Below are positions 18,044 to 27,835 of a DNA stretch of 46,434 bases, piece by piece. The translations under genes and the position numbers were made by a program. The stretch is taken from assembly GCA_903877935.1 (NCBI GenBank), contig CAIRGA010000146.1, forward strand, positions 1 to 46,434, given 5' to 3'. Under the pieces are notes generated by a model. The model had not been told where the DNA came from, ran no database searches, and saw only the letters and a list, made by a program, of their open reading frames with translations. Position 1 is the first letter of the stretch; the number at the start of each line of letters is the position of its first letter. The DNA is from an uncultured Hyphomicrobiales bacterium (lineage in GTDB: Bacteria > Pseudomonadota > Alphaproteobacteria > Rhizobiales > Beijerinckiaceae).

Positions 18044-19072
18044 TCAATCGGCCCGGTCATCAACCTTGGCTTCACCAAAGGTTGCCATGCCGTCATGGCA
18101 AGCAGCCGCGGCCTTGATCACGCCAATCGCCAACGCGGCCCCTGAGCCTTCGCCGAGCCGCATGCCGAGATCGAGGATGGGCTTTTTACCAAGCCTGTTC
18201 AGCACATCACGATGGGCGCCTTCCGCAGACACATGCCCCGCCACGCAATGATCAAGCGTGTGTGGATCAATCGCATGCAAAATAGCGGCTGACGCTGTTG
18301 CAACATAACCATCAATCACGACCGGAATCCGCTCCATACGGGCCGCTAGAATGACGCCCGCCATCGCGGCGATTTCACGTCCACCGAGACGGCGTAAAAC
18401 TTCCAAAGGATCGCCTAAATGATCCTTATGAAACGCCAATGCTGCATCAACGGCTGCAATCTTGCGCTTCAATCCTTCATCGTCAACGCCCGTTCCACGT
18501 CCAACCCAATGCGCCGTATCACCACCATAAAGAGCCGCATAAATCGCTGCTGAAATCGTTGTATTACCAATGCCCATTTCACCGATGGCGACAAGATCAT
18601 GTCCGCCGCCAATCGCTTCCATTCCAAAGGCCATGGTGCCGACGCAGGTCTTCTCATCCATGGCGGCTTCAATGGTGATGTCACCGGTGGGAATATCCAA
18701 CGCGAGATCATAGGCTTTAAAACCGATATCGAAGGTCTTGCAGATTTGATTGATGGCCGCGCCGCCTGCCCCAAAATTGTCGAGCATCTGCTGCGTAACG
18801 CTCGCCGGATAGGGGGATACACCCCGCGCCGTCACACCATGGTTGCCGGCAAATACAGTCACCAAAGGCCGCATAATGGCAGGCCGTGATTTGCGCTGCC
18901 AAGCAGCCAGCCATTCGACGATCTCTTCTAAACGGCCCAGACTACCCGGTGGTTTCGTCAAGAACCGATCCCGTCCACGAACGGCCTCAACGGCGGCCAA
19001 ATCAGCCTCCGGCATCTCGGAAATGACACGGCGGATATCGGCGAAAGGGCTTTCGGATGTAAAGGCTGCCAT
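18044..19072 (-). CDS. cobT: Nicotinate-nucleotide--dimethylbenzimidazole phosphoribosyltransferase
   Basis: Activates the lower ligand base of cobalamin: 5,6-dimethylbenzimidazole plus nicotinate mononucleotide gives alpha-ribazole phosphate. Diagnostic stretches are TKPPGSLGRLE, FAGNHGVTARGVSPYP, GEMGIGNTTISAAI, VGRGTGVDDEGL, DGYVATASAAIL and the catalytic Glu in DLGMRLGEGSGAAL. Length 342 is standard. No cobalamin riboswitch is visible in the 104-base upstream spacer and no other cob gene is adjacent. It is downstream of the P450 gene on the same strand. Confidence 0.96.
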   Translation of the reverse strand: MAAFTSESPFADIRRVISEMPEADLAAVEAVRGRDRFLTKPPGSLGRLEEIVEWLAAWQRKSRPAIMRPLVTVFAGNHGVTARGVSPYPASVTQQMLDNFGAGGAAINQICKTFDIGFKAYDLALDIPTGDITIEAAMDEKTCVGTMAFGMEAIGGGHDLVAIGEMGIGNTTISAAIYAALYGGDTAHWVGRGTGVDDEGLKRKIAAVDAALAFHKDHLGDPLEVLRRLGGREIAAMAGVILAARMERIPVVIDGYVATASAAILHAIDPHTLDHCVAGHVSAEGAHRDVLNRLGKKPILDLGMRLGEGSGAALAIGVIKAAAACHDGMATFGEAKVDDRAD

Positions 19073-19176
19073 GGTCGACTCACAAAGGGTTGAAATTGAG
19101 GTGCGCCCTTAGACGCCTCTCATTCTAAAGACGCAAGTAGAAAACGGACATCATTCAGCCCGGACGCGACCTTGGA

Positions 19177-20403
19177 TTAAAATTCCAAATCGAGCCGCTC
19201 CAGCCCGTGGAAATGATAAACATCGCGATAAACCGGCTTTTGAGCCAGCCTCAGTCTCGGCAACCGCTCAAACAAGACGTTCAACGCTACCCGCATTTCA
19301 AGACGCGCCAAGGGTGCGCCAACGCAAAAATGAATACCGCCACCAAAACTTTGTTGCGGGTTAGGATCACGCGTCGGATCAAGCCGATCAGGATCGTTAA
19401 AGCGGGCCGGATCGCGATTGGCTGCACCCAGCATCAAGCCAATTTCATCGCCCTTTTTGAGCCAAAGACCGTTCCATTCCAAATCTTCTAACACATACCG
19501 TGTGAAGAGATGCAGCGGCGCATCAAATCGCAGCACTTCTTCAACCAGCCTTTCACCACCGGCCTCGTCCGAAAGTGCCGCGCGCGCATCGATGCCTTCC
19601 TCGAGGATGGCTTTCACACCATTACCCAACGAATGCACGGTCGCCTCATGTCCAGCATTCAACACCAAAATGCAGGTAGAAATCAGCTCATTTTCGGTGA
19701 GCTTCATCCCTTCTGCTTCCGCGCTGATCAGGTGGCTGATCAAATCATCCGCGGGCGTTTTCCGGCGCTCTGCAATATAGGCCGTTAGGTAGGCAACGAA
19801 TTCCTGCGTCGCTTTAACGGCCTCATCTTCCGCCGCACGACTACGGCCAAACTGATACATCGCCACCATTTTATGCGACCAGTCGAGCAATTGCGGTGCC
19901 ATGTCGGTCGGCACGCCCAACAATTCTGCAATCACGATAACTGGTATGGGCGTTGCAAACGCTTCGATAAGCTCAACACTACCCTTTGCCTCAAACCCAT
20001 CAATCAATTCATGAGCAAGTTTCTCAATGCGTGGTGCTAAACGCTCCACTTGGCGCGACACAAAGGCGCGATTGATCAAGGTACGAAGCCGCGTATGATC
20101 AGGTGGCTCAAGCGATAGAAGCGAATGGTCTTCAACATCGTAGAATGATTTGACGTGTGCCGGAATTTCCGGCCATCCTAAGTCATTACGCGTTGCAACA
20201 TGTAAAATTTGTCGCCCGAAGCGTTTGTCACGAAACAAAGCCGTCACATCGGCATGAGAAGCAAAGCACCACATGCCGAATTGCTTCCAGAAAAATGCCG
20301 GCGAACGCTGCCTTATCGCATGATAAGCAGGATAGGGATCGTTAAAAAACGTCGGTTCGCGCGGATCAAGATCAAGAATCCGATCAGGCGATAGCGGCGT
20401 CAT
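19177..20403 (-). CDS. Cytochrome P450
   Basis: Soluble bacterial P450 of 408 residues that would need separate redox partners, none of which are in the window. The heme-binding motif is FGGGIHFCVG with C360, and the K-helix motif is EEVLR (ExxR). The I-helix reads NAGHEATVHS: the usual acid-alcohol pair (E/D-T) is Glu-Ala, with a Thr one position later. The ORF-track start (20451) overlaps ccrM; the ATG at 20403 gives a normal N-terminus (MTPLSPDRILDLDP) and lies one base after the ccrM stop (TGAGATG), so translation is probably coupled. The substrate is unknown. Confidence 0.92.
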   Translation of the reverse strand: MTPLSPDRILDLDPREPTFFNDPYPAYHAIRQRSPAFFWKQFGMWCFASHADVTALFRDKRFGRQILHVATRNDLGWPEIPAHVKSFYDVEDHSLLSLEPPDHTRLRTLINRAFVSRQVERLAPRIEKLAHELIDGFEAKGSVELIEAFATPIPVIVIAELLGVPTDMAPQLLDWSHKMVAMYQFGRSRAAEDEAVKATQEFVAYLTAYIAERRKTPADDLISHLISAEAEGMKLTENELISTCILVLNAGHEATVHSLGNGVKAILEEGIDARAALSDEAGGERLVEEVLRFDAPLHLFTRYVLEDLEWNGLWLKKGDEIGLMLGAANRDPARFNDPDRLDPTRDPNPQQSFGGGIHFCVGAPLARLEMRVALNVLFERLPRLRLAQKPVYRDVYHFHGLERLDLEF

Positions 20404-20404
20404 C

Positions 20405-21700
<1,296 letters not shown>

Positions 21701-21704
<4 letters not shown>

Positions 21705-22306
21705 CCCTTCAACGGTGCAAAACTGAAGCGATGGATAGGGCACGCCCCGAGCATTTTAATCGCTTCCAAATGTTCGACGGTGCCATAGCCCATATGGCGT
21801 TCAAGGCCAAAGCCCGGCCAGAATTCTGCGGCCCTTACCATCAGCCGATCCCGCGTCACCTTGGCTAAAATCGAAGCCGCAGCAATTGAAACCGAGCGTG
21901 CATCGCCCTTCACCAAAGCCAGGCCTGGACATGGCAAGCCATCAGGCACATCTCGTCCGTCGATCAACACATAAGCCGGTTGAACCGCTAATCCGCGAAC
22001 CGCATCTGCCATGCCCCGCAAGGTTGCAGCCCTTATATTGATCGCATCAATGGTTTGCGCTGAAACGCTGACAATCGCAGCATGGCTCGTGGCAAGGATA
22101 TGCTCATAGAGCGCTTCCCGTTTTGCCGCCGTCAATTTTTTAGAATCATTGAGACCGATCGGGATATGGTCCGGATCCAGAATACACGCAGCCACAACAA
22201 CGGGACCCGCGAGCGGGCCACGACCGGCTTCATCGACACCTGCAACAGGTGCAACTCCACGAACCATCAAATCGGCTTCAAAGAAATAGTCGGGCTGATG
22301 GGTCAC
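21701..22306 (-). CDS. rnhB: Ribonuclease HII
   Basis: Cleaves the RNA strand of RNA-DNA hybrids and removes single ribonucleotides from DNA. The active-site acids are D and E in [14 protein letters not shown] (about residues 22-35) and the Asp in [29 protein letters not shown] and HMGYGT complete the family pattern. Length 201 is standard. The start is GTG. It begins 7 bases after the stop of the radical SAM gene, so the two are an operon; ccrM follows after 120 bases with its own regulatory leader. Confidence 0.96.
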
Positions 22307-22313
22307 GCGAGAC

Positions 22314-23432
22314 TCAAAATAAATTCAACTGATCGCCAGCTCGTGCAGGCCGCTCGAACAAATCATTACGTAGGCGAAGGCGTTGCCTATTCAATCCCAG
22401 CCGTTCAGTCGCAAGCCTAAACCGTTGTGCAATCAATTCGGCATAAGGCCCCTCGCCGGTCATTCGCTCGCCGAAGCGGGCGACATAATCCTTGCCACCA
22501 CGCGCCGTTTGCACCAGCGATAACACGTGCCGCAATTTTCCGGGATGGTGCTCCAGTAACCATTCGCGAAACAAATCGCGTATTTCGAGTGGCAGCCTTA
22601 AAAAAATATAATTCGCTTCAAGCGCTCTTGCGCCCGCGGCAGCTTCTAATATTTTCTCGATCTCATGATCATTCAACGATGGGATAAGGGGAGCCACCAT
22701 CACACCCGTCGGTATGCCGGCCGCGATTAATTGCCTCACAGCATCAAGCCGCTTTGAAGGAGTGGCGGCGCGCGGTTCCATTTGCCGTGCGAGCACAGGA
22801 TCAAGCGTTGTGATCGATAGATGGACCTTCGCAAGGCCTTGCGCCGCCATCGGTGCCAAAATATCAATATCGCGCGTAATCAAGCCGGATTTGGTTACGA
22901 TACCGACGGGATGCTTAAATCGCGCCAAAACTTCCAACACGGAGCGCATAATTTTTCGCTCACGTTCAATCGGTTGATACGGATCCGTATTGGTTCCAAT
23001 CGCGATCATGCGCGGCGTGTAATTGGACGCCGATAATTCACGCTCCAATAATTCCGCCGCACCCTCTTTGGCATAAAGCTTTGATTCAAAATCAAGCCCG
23101 GGTGACAGTCCCATATAAGCATGCGTCGGACGCGCGAAACAATAAATGCAACCATGCTCGCACCCGCGATACGGATTGATCGAACGATCAAACGGCACAT
23201 CGGGCGATTCATTGCGCGTGATAAGCGTACGCGGCTTTTCAACCGTCACGCTCGTTTTAAAAACTGGAAGATCGGCCATCGAGTCCCAACCATCGTCTTC
23301 CGCAAGACGCGCAATCGGTTCAAAACGGCCTGAAACATTGGTCACAGCCCCGCGTCCGCGCCGCCGATCCCCATCGACGCCGTCAACGGCGAGCCTTTCA
23401 GCCACAAGCTCATTCTCGTTTGCGCGCGCCAT
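22314..23432 (-). CDS. PA0069/SplB-like radical SAM protein
   Basis: Radical SAM enzyme with the 4Fe-4S motif CEHGCIYCF (CxxxCxxC, about residues 91-98), within the block [19 protein letters not shown] shared with the spore photoproduct lyase-related family often annotated as PA0069-type. Other conserved stretches are [27 protein letters not shown] and [11 protein letters not shown]. The reaction is not known for this subfamily. The ORF-track start is a TTG one codon upstream; the ATG at 23432 has AGAGG about 6 bases before it. It heads the operon with rnhB, a pairing that may point to nucleic-acid maintenance, but that is inference. Confidence 0.85.
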   Translation of the reverse strand: MARANENELVAERLAVDGVDGDRRRGRGAVTNVSGRFEPIARLAEDDGWDSMADLPVFKTSVTVEKPRTLITRNESPDVPFDRSINPYRGCEHGCIYCFARPTHAYMGLSPGLDFESKLYAKEGAAELLERELSASNYTPRMIAIGTNTDPYQPIERERKIMRSVLEVLARFKHPVGIVTKSGLITRDIDILAPMAAQGLAKVHLSITTLDPVLARQMEPRAATPSKRLDAVRQLIAAGIPTGVMVAPLIPSLNDHEIEKILEAAAGARALEANYIFLRLPLEIRDLFREWLLEHHPGKLRHVLSLVQTARGGKDYVARFGERMTGEGPYAELIAQRFRLATERLGLNRQRLRLRNDLFERPARAGDQLNLF

Positions 23433-23559
23433 CAAAGCCTCTTAATCAGAACATTATGAGAACATCACGAAGCGCTATGATTCATCAAGCCCGAATTGGG
23501 TATCGGATGCCAAAAACAGAGGCAGGCATGTTTCATTTCTCTATGCTATTCGACGCGGC

Positions 23560-24090
23560 ATGATATCCGTGATCCTCCCCGCTCTTACCGAAGAGCCCGC
23601 AGCCATTGAAACGCTCGCCGCATTGGTCGAGGGCGTGGCCGAAGGCGTGCTGCGCGATTGTGTGTTGGTCAGCAGGAAGCCGTCGGACATGCTTGAAGGG
23701 TTTGCCGATGCCGCCGGCTGTGGCTTCACCGTAGAGGCAGGCCCTCATGAGGCCTTGGTTAAAAAAGGTGCCGAGCTGATTCGCGCCGATTGGTCCTTGG
23801 TCATAACGCCCGGTCTCGTCCCGTCTGGTGATTGGCTAACCGAGCTTGCCGATTGGATCGCCGATCGGCCGAGGCCAATGCATGCCGCACTCATCCCGTT
23901 CTATACCCGACGACATTGGACGGCCCGTCTCAACACCTTGATGATCAATGGCCAACCCATCGTCACAGGTAAACCGCATCCGCTACAAGGTAGCGTTGTC
24001 GCAACGGCGTTGCTGCGGCAAGGTACCTTGCCGCGGCTTGATATGCGCGCCCTTGATGCGCGAATGGTCGATCGCCGAACAATCTTTTAA
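23560..24090 (+). CDS. Small glycosyltransferase-2-like protein
   Basis: 176 residues resembling the N-terminal half of a GT-A fold: ISVILPALTEEPAAIETLAAL, then LIRADWSLVITPGLVPSGDWLTELADW, where a family-2 glycosyltransferase would have its nucleotide-sugar site. The classic DxD motif is not evident, and it is shorter than full GT2 enzymes (about 230-300 residues), so it may be an inactive or specialised relative. There is no signal peptide or membrane segment. It is convergent with the flavin oxidoreductase gene and alone on its strand. The assignment rests on fold-like pattern only. Confidence 0.6.
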   Translation: MISVILPALTEEPAAIETLAALVEGVAEGVLRDCVLVSRKPSDMLEGFADAAGCGFTVEAGPHEALVKKGAELIRADWSLVITPGLVPSGDWLTELADWIADRPRPMHAALIPFYTRRHWTARLNTLMINGQPIVTGKPHPLQGSVVATALLRQGTLPRLDMRALDARMVDRRTIF

Positions 24091-24167
24091 GACACAGCTT
24101 TTGGACAGTTTATCCACAAGGCATGCACAGGCTAAGCCTGATTTATCCTCAGTCGCGCTTGAACGCC

Positions 24168-25280
24168 TTAGCCATGTTTCAGCGCCTCACCCGGCCATAG
24201 CGCCTTTCGCGCGCGGTCATATTGCGGCGGCCTTGGCAGGTCGACGCCGAGTGCATCGGCTGCGTGCCAACCCCAGCGCGGATTGTCGAGGAAGGCGCGC
24301 GCCAACGCGATTTGGTCAGCCTTACCGTCCGCTAAAATCTGCTCGGCCTGTTCCGGCGAGACGATCATACCAACCGCGCGCGTCACGATGCCCGTCTTCT
24401 TCTTGATCGCATCGGCAAAATCAACTTGGTAGCCCGGGCCAACCTTAATGCGGGCCGCCGGATCAAGACCGCCCGAACTCACACACGCATAGGCCGCTCC
24501 TTTTGCCTTCAGCGCGGCAGTTAACTGAATAGCATCGTCAACGGTCACGCCGCCATCGATCCAATCCGATCCAGCAATACGAACGCCAACGGCAATGGTT
24601 GCGGGCACGGCTGCTTTTACGGCATCCATCAAATGCAAGGCGAACGCCATGCGTTTTTCATGGGTGCCGCCCCATTGATCCGTCCGCGTATTTGAAATTG
24701 GCGAGAGAAATTGGTGCACAAGATAGCCATGCGTCATATGAAGTTCGATCACTTCAAATCCAAGCCTTACCGAGCGTTTCGCTGCTTGCACAAAGGCTGC
24801 AACCGTATGCTCAATCCCCGCATCATCCAGGGCTTCTGGCGTATGCCAATTCGGGCCAAAGGCTTTCGCGGAGGCGCTCACGGTCTGCCAAGGATCTTGC
24901 GCAGCCTGTAGCGAACCGCCGCCTTCCCACGGGCGCTGCGAGGAAGCTTTACGTCCCGCATGGCCCAATTGAATGCCAAACAACGTACCGGGCAAGGCAA
25001 CTGCACGCGAAGCCGCTAAAACCCGCGCCATCGCCCGCTCATTCGCATCCGAATACAGACCAACGCAACCATGCGTGATCCGGCCTTTCCGCTCAACGCC
25101 TGTGGCTTCCACCATCACAAGGCCCGCACCGGACATCGCCAAATTCATAACGTGCTGAAGATGCCAATCGGTCATCGACCCATCATCGGCCGTATATTGG
25201 CACATAGGCGCAACGGCGATGCGGTTAGGAGCCGTGACGGGACCAATGGCGAGGGGTGTGAAAAGATGGGGTGTAGTCAT
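24168..25280 (-). CDS. NADH:flavin oxidoreductase, old yellow enzyme family (YqjM-like)
   Basis: FMN-dependent ene-reductase (370 residues) that reduces activated C=C bonds. It has the YqjM-type N-terminus with C27 in APMCQYTADDG, the substrate-binding His pair in ELHMTHGYLVHQFLSP (HxxH), SPISNTRTDQWGG and the FMN-phosphate loop around LADGKADQIALARAFLDNP. An N-terminal Cys and Tyr (MCQY) mark the thermophilic-like/YqjM class. The physiological substrate is unknown. A heptamer-repeat spacer separates it from the upstream agmatinase gene. Confidence 0.92.
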   Translation of the reverse strand: MTTPHLFTPLAIGPVTAPNRIAVAPMCQYTADDGSMTDWHLQHVMNLAMSGAGLVMVEATGVERKGRITHGCVGLYSDANERAMARVLAASRAVALPGTLFGIQLGHAGRKASSQRPWEGGGSLQAAQDPWQTVSASAKAFGPNWHTPEALDDAGIEHTVAAFVQAAKRSVRLGFEVIELHMTHGYLVHQFLSPISNTRTDQWGGTHEKRMAFALHLMDAVKAAVPATIAVGVRIAGSDWIDGGVTVDDAIQLTAALKAKGAAYACVSSGGLDPAARIKVGPGYQVDFADAIKKKTGIVTRAVGMIVSPEQAEQILADGKADQIALARAFLDNPRWGWHAADALGVDLPRPPQYDRARKALWPGEALKHG

Positions 25281-25302
25281 TAGGCGTTCGTCCTTTTTTG
25301 GG

Positions 25303-25383
25303 GAATGGCGAATGGCGAATAGGGAGTAGAAGGTTTAACGGCAGCCGATTAGCCCTTATTCGCTATTCGCTACTCACCATTCG
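25303..25383. repeat. Heptamer-unit repeats with dyad symmetry after the agmatinase gene
   Basis: Left block 25303-25330 has units GAATGGC, GAATGGC, GAATAGG and GAGTAGA. Right block 25356-25383 has TTATTCG, CTATTCG, CTACTCA and CCATTCG and ends exactly at the minus-strand stop codon of the agmatinase gene (25384-25386). The blocks are imperfect inverted copies: 25307-25321 pairs with 25358-25372 with two mismatches, so a hairpin can form. Confidence 0.75.
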
Positions 25384-26433
25384 CTAAGCGCTTCTTCTCT
25401 TCTCAATCGCAATATCCACCAAGCTCAACAGCGTGAACAAGGTCTGGGCACCGGCCTGCGCGGTATTGCTGGTGGCATCATATTGCGGGGCAACTTCCAC
25501 AACGTCCGCTCCCACAATATCAAGCCCAGCAAGGCCGCGAATGATCTCGAGCGTCTCGCGCGTGGTAAGCCCACCGACTTCAGGTGTACCGGTACCGGGC
25601 GCAAAAGCCGGATCAAGACTATCCACGTCAAAGCTGACATAAACAGGGCCATCTCCGACAACGGAACGGGCCTTCGCGATAATCGCTTCAATCCCCATCT
25701 TAGGGACTTCCTCGGCATGAATAACCGTCATGCCGCTCTCATAGGAAAATTCCCAAAGATATTCAGCACCCCCTCGAATACCGATCTGGATGACACGCTC
25801 AGGGTCGAGCACGCCATCAAGCACCGCTTTTCGAAAGGGTCCGCCATGATGAAATTTTGAGCCTTCATAGGGGCCGGACGTGTCACAATGGGCGTCAATA
25901 TGAACCATGGCAACAGGCGCCTTGCGGCCGATCGCTTTAAGAATCGATCCCGTAATCGAATGATCGCCCCCGCATGAAACAGGAATAACGCCCGCGTCGA
26001 GCACTAAATTGTAATAGGTCTCAATATCCTCATGGCAGCTTTCAAGGCTGTAGCGGCTCCGGAACGGGATATCGCCCACATCCGCGACGCGGAGCGAGGA
26101 CACCGGCATCCGCTTCAAAACATGTTCATAGGGCCCAACCCGTTCAACGGCACGTACGGCACGCGGTCCAAGGCGCGCGCCAGCACGGTTCGTGACGCCC
26201 AAATCCATCGGCACACCAATCAAGGCAACGTCAAGATCCTTGAATTTCTCGGCGTATGCCTCAGGCTTATAAGGCGCCCCACAGAGCGTTCCGGGTTCGG
26301 CGAATGGCCATTTCCGACGTTCACCTGTAAAAACCGTATCGGCTACCCGCTTAAATTCAGGATCAAAAATATCCCCGCCGGAAGCAGAGCCATATTTTTC
26401 GCGTAAATCGGCAAGATGTTTATCATTGGCCAT
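25384..26433 (-). CDS. Agmatinase/ureohydrolase family protein
   Basis: Two-manganese hydrolase of the arginase/agmatinase superfamily, likely releasing urea from agmatine or another guanidino compound. Metal-binding motifs are GGDHS, HIDAHCDTSG (DAHxD) and SFDVDSLDPAFAPGTGTPEVGG. At about 349 residues it has the long N-terminus of the rhizobial agmatinase/guanidinobutyrase branch, so agmatine is likely but not certain. The track start (26448) has no ribosome-binding site; the ATG at 26433 has GAGG 9 bases upstream. Divergent from an aminotransferase gene. Agmatine cleavage yields putrescine, and polyamine synthesis from putrescine produces methylthioadenosine, the MtnP substrate; this link is inferred. 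Confidence 0.9.
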   Translation of the reverse strand: MANDKHLADLREKYGSASGGDIFDPEFKRVADTVFTGERRKWPFAEPGTLCGAPYKPEAYAEKFKDLDVALIGVPMDLGVTNRAGARLGPRAVRAVERVGPYEHVLKRMPVSSLRVADVGDIPFRSRYSLESCHEDIETYYNLVLDAGVIPVSCGGDHSITGSILKAIGRKAPVAMVHIDAHCDTSGPYEGSKFHHGGPFRKAVLDGVLDPERVIQIGIRGGAEYLWEFSYESGMTVIHAEEVPKMGIEAIIAKARSVVGDGPVYVSFDVDSLDPAFAPGTGTPEVGGLTTRETLEIIRGLAGLDIVGADVVEVAPQYDATSNTAQAGAQTLFTLLSLVDIAIEKRRSA

Positions 26434-26594
26434 ATCAGGCACCCTCATTGTCGTCGAATCTTGGATCCGGTCCCAAACTAGCCCATCAGCACCAACTTGG
26501 CGAGCACGGGCGGGAGCGGCAAAACATACCCTCGCGCATCACCCGACGCTGCGCTAAGGTCAGGCCAACACGTCACCCAATTTTGGTTTTACGC

Positions 26595-27764
26595 ATGATT
26601 CCGTTTAATCCGCATGTCCGCGATACAGGTACCCCGCCCATCCCCGAAGCCCAAGGCTGGGCCAGACATTATGATGGATCGCGCGGACCTTTGATCGATC
26701 TATCGCAAGCTGTGCCGGGCTACCCTCCTCATCCCGATCTTTTAAAGCGTCTGGCCGAAGCGGCAGGCACGACAGCAGCGGCTAAATATGGCGATATCTA
26801 CGGCGACCACTCCTTGCGCGAAGTTCTCGCGGCGGAACTAACCTCCCTTTATCGCGGCAAAGTAGAGGCTGACGAAATCGCCATTACCTCAGGCTGCAAT
26901 CAAGCCTTTGTTCTTGTTGCAATAGCGTTAGCAAAAGCGGGGGACAACATTCTCCTGCCAGCGCCTTGGTATTTTAACCATCAAATGACGCTGAATATGC
27001 TTGGTGTTGAACCGCGCGCTTTGCCCGCCCATGCGACAAACAACTTTATCCCCGATCCGATTGAAGCCGAAGGTCTGATCGATTCATCAACCCGTGCGAT
27101 CGTTTTGGTTACGCCCAATAACCCAACGGGTGCCATCTATCCGCCAGCAACCATTGCCGCCTTTGCGGCCCTTTGCCGCCAAAAAAACATCTGGCTGATC
27201 GTTGATGAAACCTATCGCGATTTTCTCCCCGAAGGTTATGGCCAACCCCACGCGCTCTTTAATGAGCATGGTTGGCAAGGCAATGTTCTCTCGCTGTACA
27301 GCTTCTCGAAAAGCTATTGCATCCCGGGGCATCGCGTTGGTGCGATAATTGGCGGACAAGCCATTCTCGATGAAATCGGAAAAGTAATCGACTGCGTACA
27401 AATCTGCGCCCCACGCGCCGCACAGACGGCGCTCACTTGGGCCATTCCATCGTTGAATGATTGGCGCGCCAACAATACGCGCGAGATTACCCTTCGCGCC
27501 GCAGCCTTTCGTGAAGCCATTGCTGCCTCACCCGGCTGGACGCTCAATTCGATTGGCGCCTATTTCGCTTATGTCACCCATCCGTTTAAAGATACATCGG
27601 TCTTTCAAGTCGCCGAAAAACTCGCTGCCGAGCGGGGTGTTTTAGGTCTTCCCGGCCCTTGGTTCGGGCCAGGGCAAGAACACCATCTGCGCCTTGCTTT
27701 TGCCAATGTCGCCATAGACCCTATCCGTGACATTCCAAACCGTTTGGCAGGATTTCACATCTGA
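26595..27764 (+). CDS. Class I/II PLP-dependent aminotransferase
   Basis: Fold type I aminotransferase of 389 residues. The order of motifs is SGCNQAFVLVAIAL (cofactor region), PAPWYFNHQ, VTPNNPTGAIYPP, IVDETYRDF and the PLP lysine in SFSKSYCIPGHRVGAII. R in the C-terminal HHLRLAFANV binds the substrate carboxylate. The amino-acid donor is not readable. The ORF-track start at 26448 adds 49 low-complexity residues and runs antiparallel over the agmatinase 5' end; the ATG at 26595 (MIPFNPHVRDTGTPPIPEA) is where family similarity starts. Divergent from the agmatinase gene, so a link in arginine or guanidino metabolism is possible but unproven. Confidence 0.9.
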   Translation: MIPFNPHVRDTGTPPIPEAQGWARHYDGSRGPLIDLSQAVPGYPPHPDLLKRLAEAAGTTAAAKYGDIYGDHSLREVLAAELTSLYRGKVEADEIAITSGCNQAFVLVAIALAKAGDNILLPAPWYFNHQMTLNMLGVEPRALPAHATNNFIPDPIEAEGLIDSSTRAIVLVTPNNPTGAIYPPATIAAFAALCRQKNIWLIVDETYRDFLPEGYGQPHALFNEHGWQGNVLSLYSFSKSYCIPGHRVGAIIGGQAILDEIGKVIDCVQICAPRAAQTALTWAIPSLNDWRANNTREITLRAAAFREAIAASPGWTLNSIGAYFAYVTHPFKDTSVFQVAEKLAAERGVLGLPGPWFGPGQEHHLRLAFANVAIDPIRDIPNRLAGFHI

Positions 27765-27835
27765 CCCATCCGATTCATTTAAAATACCGTAAAAAGATAT
27801 CATTCTTAACGTGTCTATAAACGCTAAAGGTTCCC

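Noticed and set aside
18035-18050. Directly abutting stop codons of the histidine kinase and cobT genes, and overlapping stops of ychF and the SDR gene (5544-5547)
   Set aside because: Such tight tail-to-tail ends are common in compact bacterial genomes and suggest no special mechanism here.
19073-19176. Cobalamin riboswitch upstream of cobT
   Set aside because: The spacer is only 104 bases and lacks the conserved riboswitch core, and cobT probably lies in a transcript with the P450 gene.
24128-24140. CAGGC-TAA-GCCTG hairpin between the GT2-like and flavin oxidoreductase genes
   Set aside because: Only five pairs, a three-base loop and no T run, so it is unlikely to be a terminator.
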